A stretch of 64,000 bases of DNA from Rathayibacter sp. VKM Ac-2760 (GCF_009834185.1 NZ_CP047173.1:620001-684000); one strand, 5' to 3'; shown: positions 24,670 through 33,456, counted from the stretch's first letter. A program made the numbers and translations. Notes: generated from the sequence alone by a model not told the origin.

Positions 24670-26823
24670 ATGAGCACCACAGCGCCTCGCCCCCACTCCG
24701 CCGCGAACGCCGCCGACCGCGCCGGATCCCGCTCCCGCACCCGCCGCTCCCGCTCCGGCCCGATCACCCCGCCGCCGCCCGTCGACGTGCTCGCCACCGA
24801 GGTCGACGCCCGGCTCGACCAGGACGGCGCACCCGGCGTCGACGTCGCCGCGCTCGGCGAGCTGCTGCTCGGCGACTGGCGCGAGCAGCGCCTCGCGACC
24901 CGTGCCCTCACCTCGCGACCCGAGCTGCACCGGACCGACGGCCTCTCGATGGCCGACCACCGCGCCCGCGTCACCCAGCAGATGAGGGTCCTCGCGGCGG
25001 AGGGCGGCGTGCACCGCGCCTTCCCGGTCGCGCTCGGCGGCGAGGCCGACCACGGCGGCAATATCGCCGGCTTCGAGGAGCTGGTCACCGCCGATGCGTC
25101 GCTGCAGATCAAGTCGGGCGTGCAGTGGGGCCTCTTCGGGGCCGCCGTGCTGCACCTCGGGACCCAGCCGCACCACGAGAAGTGGCTGCCGGGCATCATG
25201 AGCCTCGAGATCCCGGGCGCCTTCGCGATGACCGAGACGGGCCACGGCTCCGACGTCGCCTCGATCGCCACCTCCGCCACCTTCGACGAGGAGGCCGGCG
25301 ACTTCGTCCTGACCACCCCGTTCCGCGCGGCCTGGAAGGACTACCTCGGCAACGCCGCGGTGGACGGTCGGGCCGCCGTCGTCTTCGCCCAGCTCGTCAC
25401 CCGCGGCGTGAACCACGGCGTGCACGCGTTCTACGTGCCGATCCGCGACGGCGAGGGCGCCTTCCTCCCCGGGGTCGGCGGCGAGGACGACGGCCTGAAG
25501 GGCGGGCTGAACGGCATCGACAACGGCCGCCTGCACTTCGACCACGTCCGCGTGCCGCGCGAGAACCTGCTCAACCGCTACGGCGACGTGGCCGCCGACG
25601 GCAGCTACTCCTCGCCGATCGCGAGCCCGGGCCGCCGCTTCTTCACCATGCTCGGCACCCTCGTGCAGGGTCGCGTCTCGCTCGACGGCGCGTCGGTCGC
25701 GGCCTCGAAGATCGCCCTCACCATCGCGGTCACCTACGGCGATCAGCGCCGCCAGTTCACCGGCGGCGGCGACCGCGAGGAGGTGCTGCTCGACTACCAG
25801 CGGCACCAGCGCCGACTGCTGCCGCGCCTGGCGACCACCTTCGCGGCCGGCTTCGCGCACGACCGGCTCCTGCGCGCCTTCGACGACGTGTTCTCCGGCA
25901 AGAACGACACCGACGAGTCGCGGCAGGACCTCGAGACGCTCGCCGCGGGCCTCAAGGCGCTGTCGACCTGGCACGCGCTCGACACTCTGCAGGAGGCGCG
26001 CGAGGCCTGCGGCGGCGCCGGATTCCTCGCCGAGAACCGGCTCACCCAGCTCCGCGCTGACCTCGACGTCTACGCCACGTTCGAGGGCGACAACACCGTC
26101 CTGCTCCAGCTCGTCGCCAAGCGACTGCTGACCGACGTCGGACGCCGTTTCAAGAACGCGCAGCCGGGGGAGCTGGCGCGCTACGCCGTCGGCCAGGTCG
26201 CCGGCGCGACCGTGAACACCTCCGGCCTGCGGCGCCTCGCGCAGGTCGTCGCCGACCGCGGCTCCACCGCCCGCTCGGTCGGCCAGCTCCGCGACGAGCA
26301 GCGCGAGCTGCTGACCGACCGGGTCGAGAGCATGGTCTCCGGAGTCGCGTCACGGCTCCGCTCCGCGTCGAAGCTTCCGTCGGACGAAGCCGCCCGGCTC
26401 TTCAACGCGCACCAGAGCGAGCTGATCGAGGCCGCCCGCGCGCACGCCGAGCTGCTGCAGTGGGAGGCGTTCACCGAGGGGCTCGCGGCGATCGAGGACG
26501 AGGGGACGCGCACGGTGCTGACCTGGCTCCGCGACCTGTTCGGTCTCGGCTTGATCGAGAAGCACCTGGACTGGTACCTCATCCACGGCCGGCTCTCCTC
26601 GCAGCGCGCGCTCGCGGTCACCTCCTACATCGACCGCCTGCTGGCCCGACTGCGCCCGCACGCCGGCGATCTGGTCGCCGCGTTCGGCTACCGCCCCGAG
26701 CACATCCGCGCGTCGATCGCGAGCGGCGCCGAGGCGACCCGACAGGAGGAGGCGCACGCCTGGTACGAGGCCGCCCGCGCCGCCGGCACCCTCCCCACCC
26801 CCGAGAAGTCCTCCCAGCGCTGA
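24670..26823 (+). CDS. Acyl-CoA oxidase/dehydrogenase
   Basis: 717 residues, the length of acyl-CoA oxidases (two C-terminal helical domains), longer than the ~390-residue dehydrogenases. FAMTETGHGSDVASIATSATFD binds FAD/substrate, EACGGAGFLAENRL follows, and FEGDNTVLLQLVAKRLL carries the catalytic Glu region. It would catalyse the first oxidative step of fatty-acyl-CoA breakdown, passing electrons to oxygen or ETF. The first about 30 residues are Ala/Arg/Ser-rich and disordered. AAGGGA stands 8-9 nt before the ATG. It appears monocistronic and ends in a perfect hairpin shared with convergent mdh. Confidence 0.9.
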   Translation: MSTTAPRPHSAANAADRAGSRSRTRRSRSGPITPPPPVDVLATEVDARLDQDGAPGVDVAALGELLLGDWREQRLATRALTSRPELHRTDGLSMADHRARVTQQMRVLAAEGGVHRAFPVALGGEADHGGNIAGFEELVTADASLQIKSGVQWGLFGAAVLHLGTQPHHEKWLPGIMSLEIPGAFAMTETGHGSDVASIATSATFDEEAGDFVLTTPFRAAWKDYLGNAAVDGRAAVVFAQLVTRGVNHGVHAFYVPIRDGEGAFLPGVGGEDDGLKGGLNGIDNGRLHFDHVRVPRENLLNRYGDVAADGSYSSPIASPGRRFFTMLGTLVQGRVSLDGASVAASKIALTIAVTYGDQRRQFTGGGDREEVLLDYQRHQRRLLPRLATTFAAGFAHDRLLRAFDDVFSGKNDTDESRQDLETLAAGLKALSTWHALDTLQEAREACGGAGFLAENRLTQLRADLDVYATFEGDNTVLLQLVAKRLLTDVGRRFKNAQPGELARYAVGQVAGATVNTSGLRRLAQVVADRGSTARSVGQLRDEQRELLTDRVESMVSGVASRLRSASKLPSDEAARLFNAHQSELIEAARAHAELLQWEAFTEGLAAIEDEGTRTVLTWLRDLFGLGLIEKHLDWYLIHGRLSSQRALAVTSYIDRLLARLRPHAGDLVAAFGYRPEHIRASIASGAEATRQEEAHAWYEAARAAGTLPTPEKSSQR

Positions 26824-26830
26824 CCCCCTC

Positions 26831-26891
26831 CGCGAGATGCCACTTGTGCACGCGACACGCCGTGAGAAGCGTGCACAAGTGGCATCTCGCG
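26831..26891. repeat. GAGATGCCACTTGTGC hairpin, copy 1 (bidirectional terminator position)
   Basis: A perfect 23-bp inverted repeat: 26831-26853 pairs with 26869-26891, with a 15-nt loop gacacgccgtgagaa. It exactly fills the space between the convergent acyl-CoA oxidase and mdh genes. A second copy with a compensatory change is at 43838-43900. Confidence 0.9.
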
Positions 26892-26898
26892 ACCGGAG

Positions 26899-27882
26899 TC
26901 AGCGCTGCAGGAAGGCCAGGGCGGCGTCGCGCTCGGCGCGCAGCTCGAGCACGGACTCGTCGATCTTCGCGCGCGAGTGGGCGTCGATCTCCAGGCCCGG
27001 GATGATCCGCCACTCGCCGTCGACGGAGCGGACGGGGAACGAGGAGATCAGTCCCTCCTCCACGCCGTAGGAGCCGTCGGACTCGACCGCTGCGGAGGTC
27101 CACTCGGTGCCGGTCACCCAGTCGTGCACGTGGTCGATCGCGGCCGAGGCGGCCGAGGCGGCGGAGGAGGCACCGCGCACCTCGATGATCTCGGCGCCGC
27201 GCTTGGCCACCCGCGGCTCGAACTCCTCGTGCAGCCAGGAGGCGTCGACCAGCTCGGCCACGGGGCGGCCGTCGACGACCGCGTGCGTCACGTCCGGGTA
27301 CTGCGACGCGGAGTGGTTGCCCCAGATGGTGACGCCGGAGATCGCGTCGACCGGGGCGTCGAGCTTCGCGGCCAGCTGCGCGACGGCGCGGTTGTGGTCG
27401 AGGCGCGTCATCGCTGTGAAGCGCCCGGCCGGGATGTCGGGCGCGCTCGCGCGGGCGATCCAGGCGTTGGTGTTGGCCGGATTGCCGACGACGAGCACGC
27501 GGATGTCGTCGGCGGCGTTCTCGTTGAGCGCCGCCCCCTGCGGGCCGAAGATGCCGGCGTTCGCGGCGAGGAGGTCGGCGCGCTCCATGCCGGCCGAGCG
27601 CGGTCGGGCGCCGACCAGGAGGGCGACGCTCGCACCGTCGAACGCGGCGGCTGGGTCATCGGACACCTCGATCCCGCGGAGCAGGCCGAAGGCGCCGTCC
27701 TGCAGCTCGAGCGCGGTGCCGGCCGCCGAGCGCAGGCCGGCCGGGATCTCGAGGAGGCTCAGCCGCACTGGGACGTCCGGCCCGAGGAGCTGCCCGGAGG
27801 CGATGCGGAACAGGAGGGCGTAGCCGATCGCGCCTCCCGCTCCCGTGACGGCGACGGTGACGGGGGTGCGCTGCATGCTCAT
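26899..27882 (-). CDS. mdh: Malate dehydrogenase
   Basis: 327 residues, the length of NAD-dependent malate dehydrogenases of the cytosolic-like type used by actinobacteria. VTGAGGAIGYALLFRIASG is the NAD-binding glycine loop, GARPRSAGMERADLL carries the first substrate Arg, TRLDHNRAVAQLA the second region and IWGNHSASQYPD the catalytic His. It interconverts malate and oxaloacetate in the TCA cycle. The ATG at 27882 is chosen because TAGCGT (fwd 27890-27895) ends 7 nt before it; the gene seems leaderless. An upstream in-frame start at 27918 would lie ahead of the promoter. Confidence 0.95.
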   Translation of the reverse strand: MSMQRTPVTVAVTGAGGAIGYALLFRIASGQLLGPDVPVRLSLLEIPAGLRSAAGTALELQDGAFGLLRGIEVSDDPAAAFDGASVALLVGARPRSAGMERADLLAANAGIFGPQGAALNENAADDIRVLVVGNPANTNAWIARASAPDIPAGRFTAMTRLDHNRAVAQLAAKLDAPVDAISGVTIWGNHSASQYPDVTHAVVDGRPVAELVDASWLHEEFEPRVAKRGAEIIEVRGASSAASAASAAIDHVHDWVTGTEWTSAAVESDGSYGVEEGLISSFPVRSVDGEWRIIPGLEIDAHSRAKIDESVLELRAERDAALAFLQR

Positions 27883-27928
27883 GCGGCCGACGCTAGTCCG
27901 GGCGCCTGCGCGCCGCATCGGAGGGCGG

Positions 27929-28101
27929 GTCTCGACGCGCGCTGCGCGCTGCTCGACCGGCGGTTGCTGCCTTGCTGATCGAGCAGCGTGCGCGCTGCTC
28001 GATCAGCGGGGGATGCCTTGCTGATCGAGCAGCCCGCGCTGCTCGACCAGCGGGGGCCGCCTTGCTGATCGAGTAGCCCGCGAAGCGGGCGTATCGAGAT
28101 C
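27929..28101 (+). repeat. Cluster of REPIN-family arms
   Basis: Four to five arms in both orientations (GGTCTCGACGCGCGC, TGCTGATCGAGCAGCG, GCTGCTCGATCAGC, TGCTGATCGAGTAGCCC...GTATCGAGATC). It fills the divergent mdh-marR gap, ending 15 bp before the marR operator. Confidence 0.8.
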
Positions 28102-28116
28102 CCCCGTCCTCGACCC

Positions 28117-28145
28117 TTGATCATTAGAGATCAAACCATTAGAGT
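28117..28145 (+). promoter_or_regulatory. MarR promoter with overlapping operator
   Basis: -35 TTGATC (28117-28122), a 17-bp spacer and -10 TAGAGT (28140-28145), with the ATG 7 nt further on. The -35 box is the left arm of the inverted repeat TTGATC-attaga-GATCAA (28117-28134). ATTAGAG recurs at 28123 and 28138, and a TGATCA half-site lies at the start codon. This suggests autorepression by the encoded MarR protein. Confidence 0.65.
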
Positions 28146-28152
28146 CCTGATC

Positions 28153-28596
28153 ATGCAGGATCCCCGCACCCGCCCCGCCTCCGGACTCGAGCTCGTCCGC
28201 TGGCTCGCGTGGGCGCAGCGCAAGGCCGGCGAGGACTGGATCCGCGTCCGCGAGCTCAGTCACGAGCAGGCCTTCGTCCTCGGCTACCTCGCGCAGACGC
28301 CCGGCGTCATCCAGCGCGAGATCGCCGAGGTCAGCCGCACGAGCGCCGCGAGCGTCACGAGCCTCCTGCAGGGGCTCGAGCGCCGCGGACTCGTCGAGCG
28401 GCGCACCGAGGCGGGCGACGACCGGCGCAAGCGCGTCTTCGCCACCGCCGAGGGCGCCGAGCTCATCGCCGGCTTCGAGGAGGCGATGCTCGCCGCCGAC
28501 GAGACCCTCCTCGCCCCCCTCGACCCCGGGGAGCGCGCCACCCTCCAGGCGCTCCTCACCAAGATCACCGCCGTCCTGCCGCCCCCCACCCGCTAG
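28153..28596 (+). CDS. MarR-family regulator (probable regulator of the MATE pump)
   Basis: 147 residues with the MarR winged helix: SHEQAFVLGYLAQTPGVIQREIAEVSRTSAASVTSLLQGLERRGLVERR followed by the wing DDRRKRVFATAEG. The ATG at 28153 follows a -10 TAGAGT at 7 nt with no Shine-Dalgarno, so the mRNA is probably leaderless. An inverted repeat covers its own -35 box. A MATE efflux gene follows on the same strand after 176 bp of pyrimidine-rich DNA in which no promoter is obvious, so co-regulation of the pump is inferred. Confidence 0.88.
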   Translation: MQDPRTRPASGLELVRWLAWAQRKAGEDWIRVRELSHEQAFVLGYLAQTPGVIQREIAEVSRTSAASVTSLLQGLERRGLVERRTEAGDDRRKRVFATAEGAELIAGFEEAMLAADETLLAPLDPGERATLQALLTKITAVLPPPTR

Positions 28597-28772
28597 GCGT
28601 TCGGGCTCTCAGCCCTGCCTCCGCCCCTCCTCACGCGCCGTTCCCTCGCGCGCTCCCTCACCGCGCCCTCCGCTCGGCGCCTCGACCGCGCCTCCACCGG
28701 CGCGCCCTCCCTCCTCGCGCCGTGCCGGCGACCCTCGGCGCGCGCTCGACCCTGCCCGGAAGAAGCCCTCTC

Positions 28773-30221
28773 ATGAGCACCGCCACCCCCGCCACCCCCG
28801 CCACCCCCACTACCACCGCCACCCCCGGCTCCGACCGCTGGTACCTCTCCTCCGCCCCGATCGTCCGCGCCCTCCTGCACCTCTGCGTGCCGATGGCCGC
28901 CGCGATGATCGTCTCCGCCGTCTACAACGTCATCAACGCCGGCGTGATCGGCTCGCTGCACGACGCGACCCTGCTCGCCGCGATCACCCTCGGCTCCCCG
29001 CTGCTCGGCCTGGTGATGGCCGTCGGCGGCGTCTTCGGCGTCGGCGGCAGCGCCCTGATCTCGCGCCTGCTCGGCGCCTCCGAGCGCGACCCGGAGCAGG
29101 CGGGCGAGATCAAGCACGTCGCCTCCTTCGCGCTCTGGGGCTCGGTCGTCACCGGCGCCGTCCTCGGCGGCCTCGGCCTGCTCCTGCTCGGTCCGCTGGT
29201 GTCGCTCCTCGGCGCCGACGCGACGACGGCGGCCGCGACCGGCGCCTTCACCGCGGTGACGCTCGCCTTCGTCCCGGTGCTCGCGGCCTCGTTATGCCTG
29301 GAGCAGCTGGTGCGGTCGGAGGGCGCCGCCCGCCAGGTCATGATCGGCCTGCTGCTCTCGACCGTCGCGAACCTCGTCCTCGACGTCCTCTTCATCCTCG
29401 TGCTGCACCTCGGCGTCGCCGGAGCGGCGCTCGCCGTGGGCCTCGCGAACCTGCTCGTGGTCGGCTACTTCGCCCTCTGGCTGCAGCGCCGCAGCGAGAC
29501 CATCGACCTCTCGCCGCGCTGGTTCACCCTGCGCGCGAGCGTGCTGAAGCCCGTCTTCGGCGTCGGCGCCGGCGAGCTGCTCCAGTCCGGCTTCCTGATC
29601 GTGACCGCGCTCGTGCTCAACAACCTCGCCGCGGCCTACGGCGACGGACCGCTCGCGGCGATGGGCGTCGCGGTCCGCATCGCGCAGGTCCCCGAGTTCC
29701 TGGTGATGGGCATCACGCTCGGCGTGCTGCCGCTGCTCGCCTACTCCTACGGCAGGGGCGACCGCGAGCGACTGCGCTCCGCCCTCCGCGGCGCCGGCGT
29801 CGCGGTCGGGACGATCACGGTGCTCGCCGCCGCGGCCCTCTGGCTGCTGCACGAGCCGGTGCTGGCGATCTTCGCGGACGACCCCGGCGTGCTGACCCTC
29901 GGCGCCGTCGTGCTCGCGGCGCAGCTCGTGGCGATGATCGCGAACGGCTTCGCGGGCCTGCTCACCTCGCTGTTCCAGGCGACCGGACGCGCACTGGCCG
30001 CAACGACCCTGTCGCTCACTCAGGGCGTGCTCTTCGTCCCGGTCGTGCTGCTCGGGAACCTCTGGTTCGGCCTCGGCGGAATCATCTGGGCGCTGACCGT
30101 CACCGAGACGCTCGTCCTCGTCGCCGGAGTGATGCTCTGGCTCGCCTCGCGCCGGGCCATCGACCGCGGACTCGCCGAGGGCGACGCCGAGCGCGCCGAG
30201 GCGGTCCTCGAGCAGGCCTGA
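28773..30221 (+). CDS. MATE-family efflux transporter
   Basis: 482 residues, 12 hydrophobic segments in two related halves (LLHLCVPMAAAMIVSAVYNVINAGVIG in the first; LKPVFGVGAGELLQSGFLIVTALVLNN in the second). After a short Thr/Pro/Ala repeat tail at the N-terminus the fold is that of NorM/DinF-like Na+- or H+-coupled drug exporters. The start ATG follows GGAAGAAG at 8 nt. Position behind a MarR gene supports a role in drug or toxin efflux. The preceding 176 bp (28597-28772) hold no gene that I can see. Confidence 0.9.
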   Translation: MSTATPATPATPTTTATPGSDRWYLSSAPIVRALLHLCVPMAAAMIVSAVYNVINAGVIGSLHDATLLAAITLGSPLLGLVMAVGGVFGVGGSALISRLLGASERDPEQAGEIKHVASFALWGSVVTGAVLGGLGLLLLGPLVSLLGADATTAAATGAFTAVTLAFVPVLAASLCLEQLVRSEGAARQVMIGLLLSTVANLVLDVLFILVLHLGVAGAALAVGLANLLVVGYFALWLQRRSETIDLSPRWFTLRASVLKPVFGVGAGELLQSGFLIVTALVLNNLAAAYGDGPLAAMGVAVRIAQVPEFLVMGITLGVLPLLAYSYGRGDRERLRSALRGAGVAVGTITVLAAAALWLLHEPVLAIFADDPGVLTLGAVVLAAQLVAMIANGFAGLLTSLFQATGRALAATTLSLTQGVLFVPVVLLGNLWFGLGGIIWALTVTETLVLVAGVMLWLASRRAIDRGLAEGDAERAEAVLEQA

Positions 30222-30313
30222 CACCTGCCCGGATGCGCAACCCCCGGGCGCATCCGGAGCCGGGCCGCGTGCAATCGCTCCTCCCGTCCCTGATCGTCAG
30301 TAGTGTGCGGCCC

Positions 30314-31270
30314 ATGCGCACTCTGTACCCCGAGATCGAGCCCTTCCACACCGGGATGCTCGACGTCGGCGACGGCCACGAGATCTACTGGGAGGCGTCG
30401 GGCAACCCCGAGGGCAAGCCCGTCGTCTTCCTGCACGGCGGCCCCGGCGCCGGCGCCTCGGCCGCCCACCGCCGCCTGTTCGACCCCGAGAAGTACCGGA
30501 TCGTGCTCCTCGACCAGCGGATGTGCGGCCGCTCCACCCCGCACGCCAGCGAGCCGGGCGCCGACCTCTCCACCAACACCACCTGGTACCTCGTCTCCGA
30601 TCTCGAGAAGCTCCGCGAGCACCTCGACATCGAGCGCTGGCAGGTCTTCGGCGGCTCCTGGGGATCGACGCTGGCCCTCGCCTACGCCGAGTCGCACCCC
30701 GAGCGCGTCACCGAGATCGTCCTCCGCGGGATCTTCACCCTCCGCTGGGCCGAGCTCGAGTGGTTCTACGAGGGCGGCGCCGCCGCGGTCTATCCGGACC
30801 TCTGGGAGGGCTACACCTCGGTGATCCCGGCGGGCGAGCGCGGCAGCCTGATCGAGGCCTACTACCGGCTGCTGCACGACGAGGACCCGGCGGTGCACGG
30901 CCCGGCCGGCGTCGCCTGGACCACCTGGGAGTCCTCGACCATCACCCTCCTGCAGAAGCCGGAGATGATCGCGGCCTGGTCGGACCCCGCCTTCGCCCTG
31001 GCCTTCGCGCGGATCGAGAACCACTACTTCGTGCACAGGGGCTGGCTCGAGGAGGGGCAGCTGATCCGCGACGTCGGCGTGCTCCGCGGCATCCCGGCCG
31101 TCATCGTCCAGGGCCGCTACGACATGTGCACGCCGGCCTTCACGGCCTGGGACCTGCACCGGGCCTGGCCCGAGGCCGACTTCCACCTGATCCCGGACGC
31201 CGGCCACGCCTTCGACGAGCCGGGCATCCTCGACGCGCTGATCGAGGCGACCGACCGCTTCGCCTCCTGA
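30314..31270 (+). CDS. pip: Proline iminopeptidase
   Basis: 318 residues, the usual length of the alpha/beta-hydrolase proline iminopeptidases (peptidase S33). HGGPGAGAS forms the oxyanion hole, GGSWGSTLAL carries the nucleophilic Ser, RYDMCTP the Asp and DAGHAFDEPG the His; DQRMCGRSTPHA is the family DQRGxGxS motif with Met-Cys in place of Arg-Gly. It removes N-terminal proline from peptides in the cytosol. The ATG at 30314 is preceded by TAGTGT (30301-30306) at 7 nt and no Shine-Dalgarno, a leaderless layout. Confidence 0.93.
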   Translation: MRTLYPEIEPFHTGMLDVGDGHEIYWEASGNPEGKPVVFLHGGPGAGASAAHRRLFDPEKYRIVLLDQRMCGRSTPHASEPGADLSTNTTWYLVSDLEKLREHLDIERWQVFGGSWGSTLALAYAESHPERVTEIVLRGIFTLRWAELEWFYEGGAAAVYPDLWEGYTSVIPAGERGSLIEAYYRLLHDEDPAVHGPAGVAWTTWESSTITLLQKPEMIAAWSDPAFALAFARIENHYFVHRGWLEEGQLIRDVGVLRGIPAVIVQGRYDMCTPAFTAWDLHRAWPEADFHLIPDAGHAFDEPGILDALIEATDRFAS

Positions 31271-31322
31271 GCGCTCGCGCAGGGTCGTCCCGCATCGGCG
31301 ACGGGCGGACTAGCCTGGGCGG

Positions 31323-31757
31323 ATGCGCGTGGACGACACCCCGGGGATGGACGGCTGGCCCACCGGCCGCCTCCTCGCCACGGCGTCCCGGATGGTCGAG
31401 CACGCCTGGCACGGCGCGCTCGCCGAGATCGGCCTCACCCACGCGGGCCTGGTCGTGCTGCACCTGCTGCAGGCCGGCCCGGCCGCGCAGAAGGAGCTCG
31501 CCGCCTCCGCCCACGTCGAGGTGCAGACCATGTCGCGCACCATCGAGCGGCTCGAGCGCGAGGGGCACGTCTCCCGCGTGAGCGACCCCGCGGATCGGCG
31601 CCGCCAGCTGGTGTCCCTCACGGCGAAGGGGACCGAGGCGTGGCAGCGCGCGCACCGGCTCGAGGTCGACATGCTGCCCGGCACCCTCGACCACGGGCCG
31701 CTGCGCGAGGCACTGCTCGACATCATCCGCGACGCCAGCGAGTCGCGCTGGGGCTGA
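31323..31757 (+). CDS. MarR-family transcriptional regulator
   Basis: 144 residues. Winged helix visible in LTHAGLVVLHLLQAGPAAQKELAASAHVEVQTMSRTIERLEREGHVSRV followed by the wing SDPADRRRQLVSLTAKG. The ligand is unknown. TAGCCT (31311-31316) ends 6 nt before the ATG, so the mRNA looks leaderless. No paired target gene is obvious. The neighbouring peptidase genes on both sides have their own -10 boxes. Confidence 0.88.
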   Translation: MRVDDTPGMDGWPTGRLLATASRMVEHAWHGALAEIGLTHAGLVVLHLLQAGPAAQKELAASAHVEVQTMSRTIERLEREGHVSRVSDPADRRRQLVSLTAKGTEAWQRAHRLEVDMLPGTLDHGPLREALLDIIRDASESRWG

Positions 31758-31835
31758 TCCGCCCGAGCCGTCCGAGCCGCCCGAGCCGTCCGCAACCCCG
31801 GGCAGCGTGTCCTCGGTCGGCGCTAGTTTGACCGC

Positions 31836-32729
31836 ATGACCTTCAACGACGACTCCCAGCTCAGCGGCGGCAAGGTCCGCCGGCGCGGCCGCACCACCGG
31901 CATCGCGGTCGGCGGAGGCGCGGTGGGCGTCGTCGTGCTCGCCCTGCTCTCGCAGCTGCTCGGCGTCGACCTGTCCGGGCTGGGCGGGCTCGTCGGCGGC
32001 GGCGGCGGCACGTCGCCGGATCAGGTCACCAGCACCGCGGTCGCCTGCGACAGCGGCGCCGACGCCAATGCCGAGGTCGACTGCCGGCTCGAGGGCGCGG
32101 CGGAGTCGCTCGACCGCTACTGGGCCGGCGCGGCGGGCGCGATCGGCGCGAGCTACACGACGACCGGCGGCGTCATCGTCTTCGAGGACCAGACGACGAC
32201 CGGCTGCGGGAACGCGACGGCCGCTGTCGGTCCGTTCTACTGCCCGCCGGACCAGACCATCTACCTCGACACCGACTTCTTCGACGAGCTGCGCACCCGC
32301 TTCGGCACCTCGGGCGGCTCGCTCGCGCAGATGTACATCCTGGCCCACGAGTGGGGCCACCACATCCAGAGCCTGACCGGGGCGATGGAGTCGGCCGACC
32401 GCAGCGGCACCGGCCCCGACTCGGACTCGGTCCGCCTCGAGCTGCAGGCCGACTGCTACGCCGGAGCCTGGGCCGGCGACGCCTCGACCGTCCCCGACGA
32501 GACCGGCACCCCCTACCTCAAGCCCGTGACGCAGGAGCAGTACCGCGACGCCCTGAGCGCCGCCGCGGCCGTCGGCGACGACCGCATCCAGGAGCAGGCG
32601 ACCGGCACCGTCGACCCCGAGGGCTGGACCCACGGCTCCGCCGAGCAGCGCCAGCGCTGGTTCCAGGCCGGCTTCGACGCCGACGCCACCGCCTGCGACA
32701 CCTTCGCGGTCGAGGGCTCCGCCCTCTGA
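31836..32729 (+). CDS. Neutral zinc metallopeptidase (YpfJ family)
   Basis: 297 residues. A short cytoplasmic N-terminus (GGKVRRRGRTTG) is followed by one membrane segment (IAVGGGAVGVVVLALLSQLLG) and an extracellular domain containing the zinc motif AHEWGHH (H171, E172, H175), with DSVRLELQADCYAGAWA supplying further conserved residues. This matches the putative neutral zinc metallopeptidase family whose physiological substrates are unknown. TAGTTT (31824-31829) ends 6 nt before the ATG, a leaderless layout. Two-armed repeat follows 12 nt after the stop. Confidence 0.9.
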   Translation: MTFNDDSQLSGGKVRRRGRTTGIAVGGGAVGVVVLALLSQLLGVDLSGLGGLVGGGGGTSPDQVTSTAVACDSGADANAEVDCRLEGAAESLDRYWAGAAGAIGASYTTTGGVIVFEDQTTTGCGNATAAVGPFYCPPDQTIYLDTDFFDELRTRFGTSGGSLAQMYILAHEWGHHIQSLTGAMESADRSGTGPDSDSVRLELQADCYAGAWAGDASTVPDETGTPYLKPVTQEQYRDALSAAAAVGDDRIQEQATGTVDPEGWTHGSAEQRQRWFQAGFDADATACDTFAVEGSAL

Positions 32730-32741
32730 CCCCGCCCTCCC

Positions 32742-32836
32742 TGCTGGTCGAGTAGCCGCGCAGCGGCGTATCGAGACCCCGCGTGCAGGAGGCGGTGGAT
32801 CTCGATACGCCCGCTGCGCGGGCTACTCGATCAGCA
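32742..32836 (+). repeat. REPIN-like two-armed element, 95-bp form
   Basis: Left arm TGCTGGTCGAGTAGCC...GTATCGAGACC (32742-32778), spacer with TGCAGGAGGCGGT, right arm GGATCTCGATACGCCC...TACTCGATCAGCA (32797-32836). Same length and layout as the copies at 6707 and 36048, which are in the other orientation. It lies between two convergent genes. Confidence 0.85.
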
Positions 32837-32878
32837 GGGAACGCCCGCCCGCTCGACCTCCGCTGCGCCCCCTCGCCT

Positions 32879-32912
32879 GCTGGTCGAGCAGCCGCGCAGC
32901 GGCGTCTCGCGA
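32879..32912 (+). repeat. Single REPIN left arm
   Basis: TGCTGGTCGAGCAGCC-GCGCA-GCGGCGTCTCGCGACC, a solitary left arm just after the two-armed element and 10 bp from the stop of the convergent SnoaL-like gene. Confidence 0.75.
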
Positions 32913-32921
32913 CCCCGCCCC

Positions 32922-33281
32922 TCAGCTCACCGAGTCGCTCGGCTCCTCCATGTACCACTCCGTGAACGAGCAGGCCCGCCCGTCCGGCGCGAAGCGGATC
33001 ACCCACAGATTCAGGTACGTCCGGTCCGACGGGTAGATGGTCCGCGCCTCCACCACCGCCGTCGTCTCGGTCAGCGCGACGAGCCCCCACGCGAACGTCG
33101 GGTCGTCCGGCTCGCTCTCCGCCAGCCACCAGTCGACGATGGCGTCGCGCGGAGTGATGGCGTCCTCGTACGGCGCCGTGAAGTACTCCGCGCCCTCGGT
33201 GAAGAGCGCCGTGACGTCGGCGGGGTCGTCCGTCGCCCAGGCCTTCTCGTAGCCGGCGATCCAGCTCTCGATCTCGATCAT
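32922..33281 (-). CDS. SnoaL-like/NTF2-fold protein
   Basis: 119 residues: an N-terminal helix WIAGYEKAWATDDPADVTALFTEGAEYFTAPYEDAITPRDAIVDWWLAE followed by a curved beta-sheet and the RFAPDGRACSFTEWYME strand. This is the nuclear transport factor 2/ketosteroid-isomerase fold common to small cyclases, isomerases and stress proteins; the substrate is unknown. The ATG at 33281 is chosen as the start of the fold. A weak GAGGAT (fwd 33288-33293) ends 6 nt before it. A longer in-frame extension upstream lacks similarity. Confidence 0.78.
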   Translation of the reverse strand: MIEIESWIAGYEKAWATDDPADVTALFTEGAEYFTAPYEDAITPRDAIVDWWLAESEPDDPTFAWGLVALTETTAVVEARTIYPSDRTYLNLWVIRFAPDGRACSFTEWYMEEPSDSVS

Positions 33282-33456
33282 GCGCCCATCCTCGTCCCGC
33301 CCGCCGCCGCCCGGTAGAGCGATCGGGAAGGTTTCCGAGCATCGGTCGGTTCGGCTCAGAGGCCCGGCGATGCAAAGCTGAGCAATACGACCCGCCCCGC
33401 AGGACGCCGGAACTCCGGCGCCCCGCTGGTCCACGCCGCCGACACGAAGGACCGCC

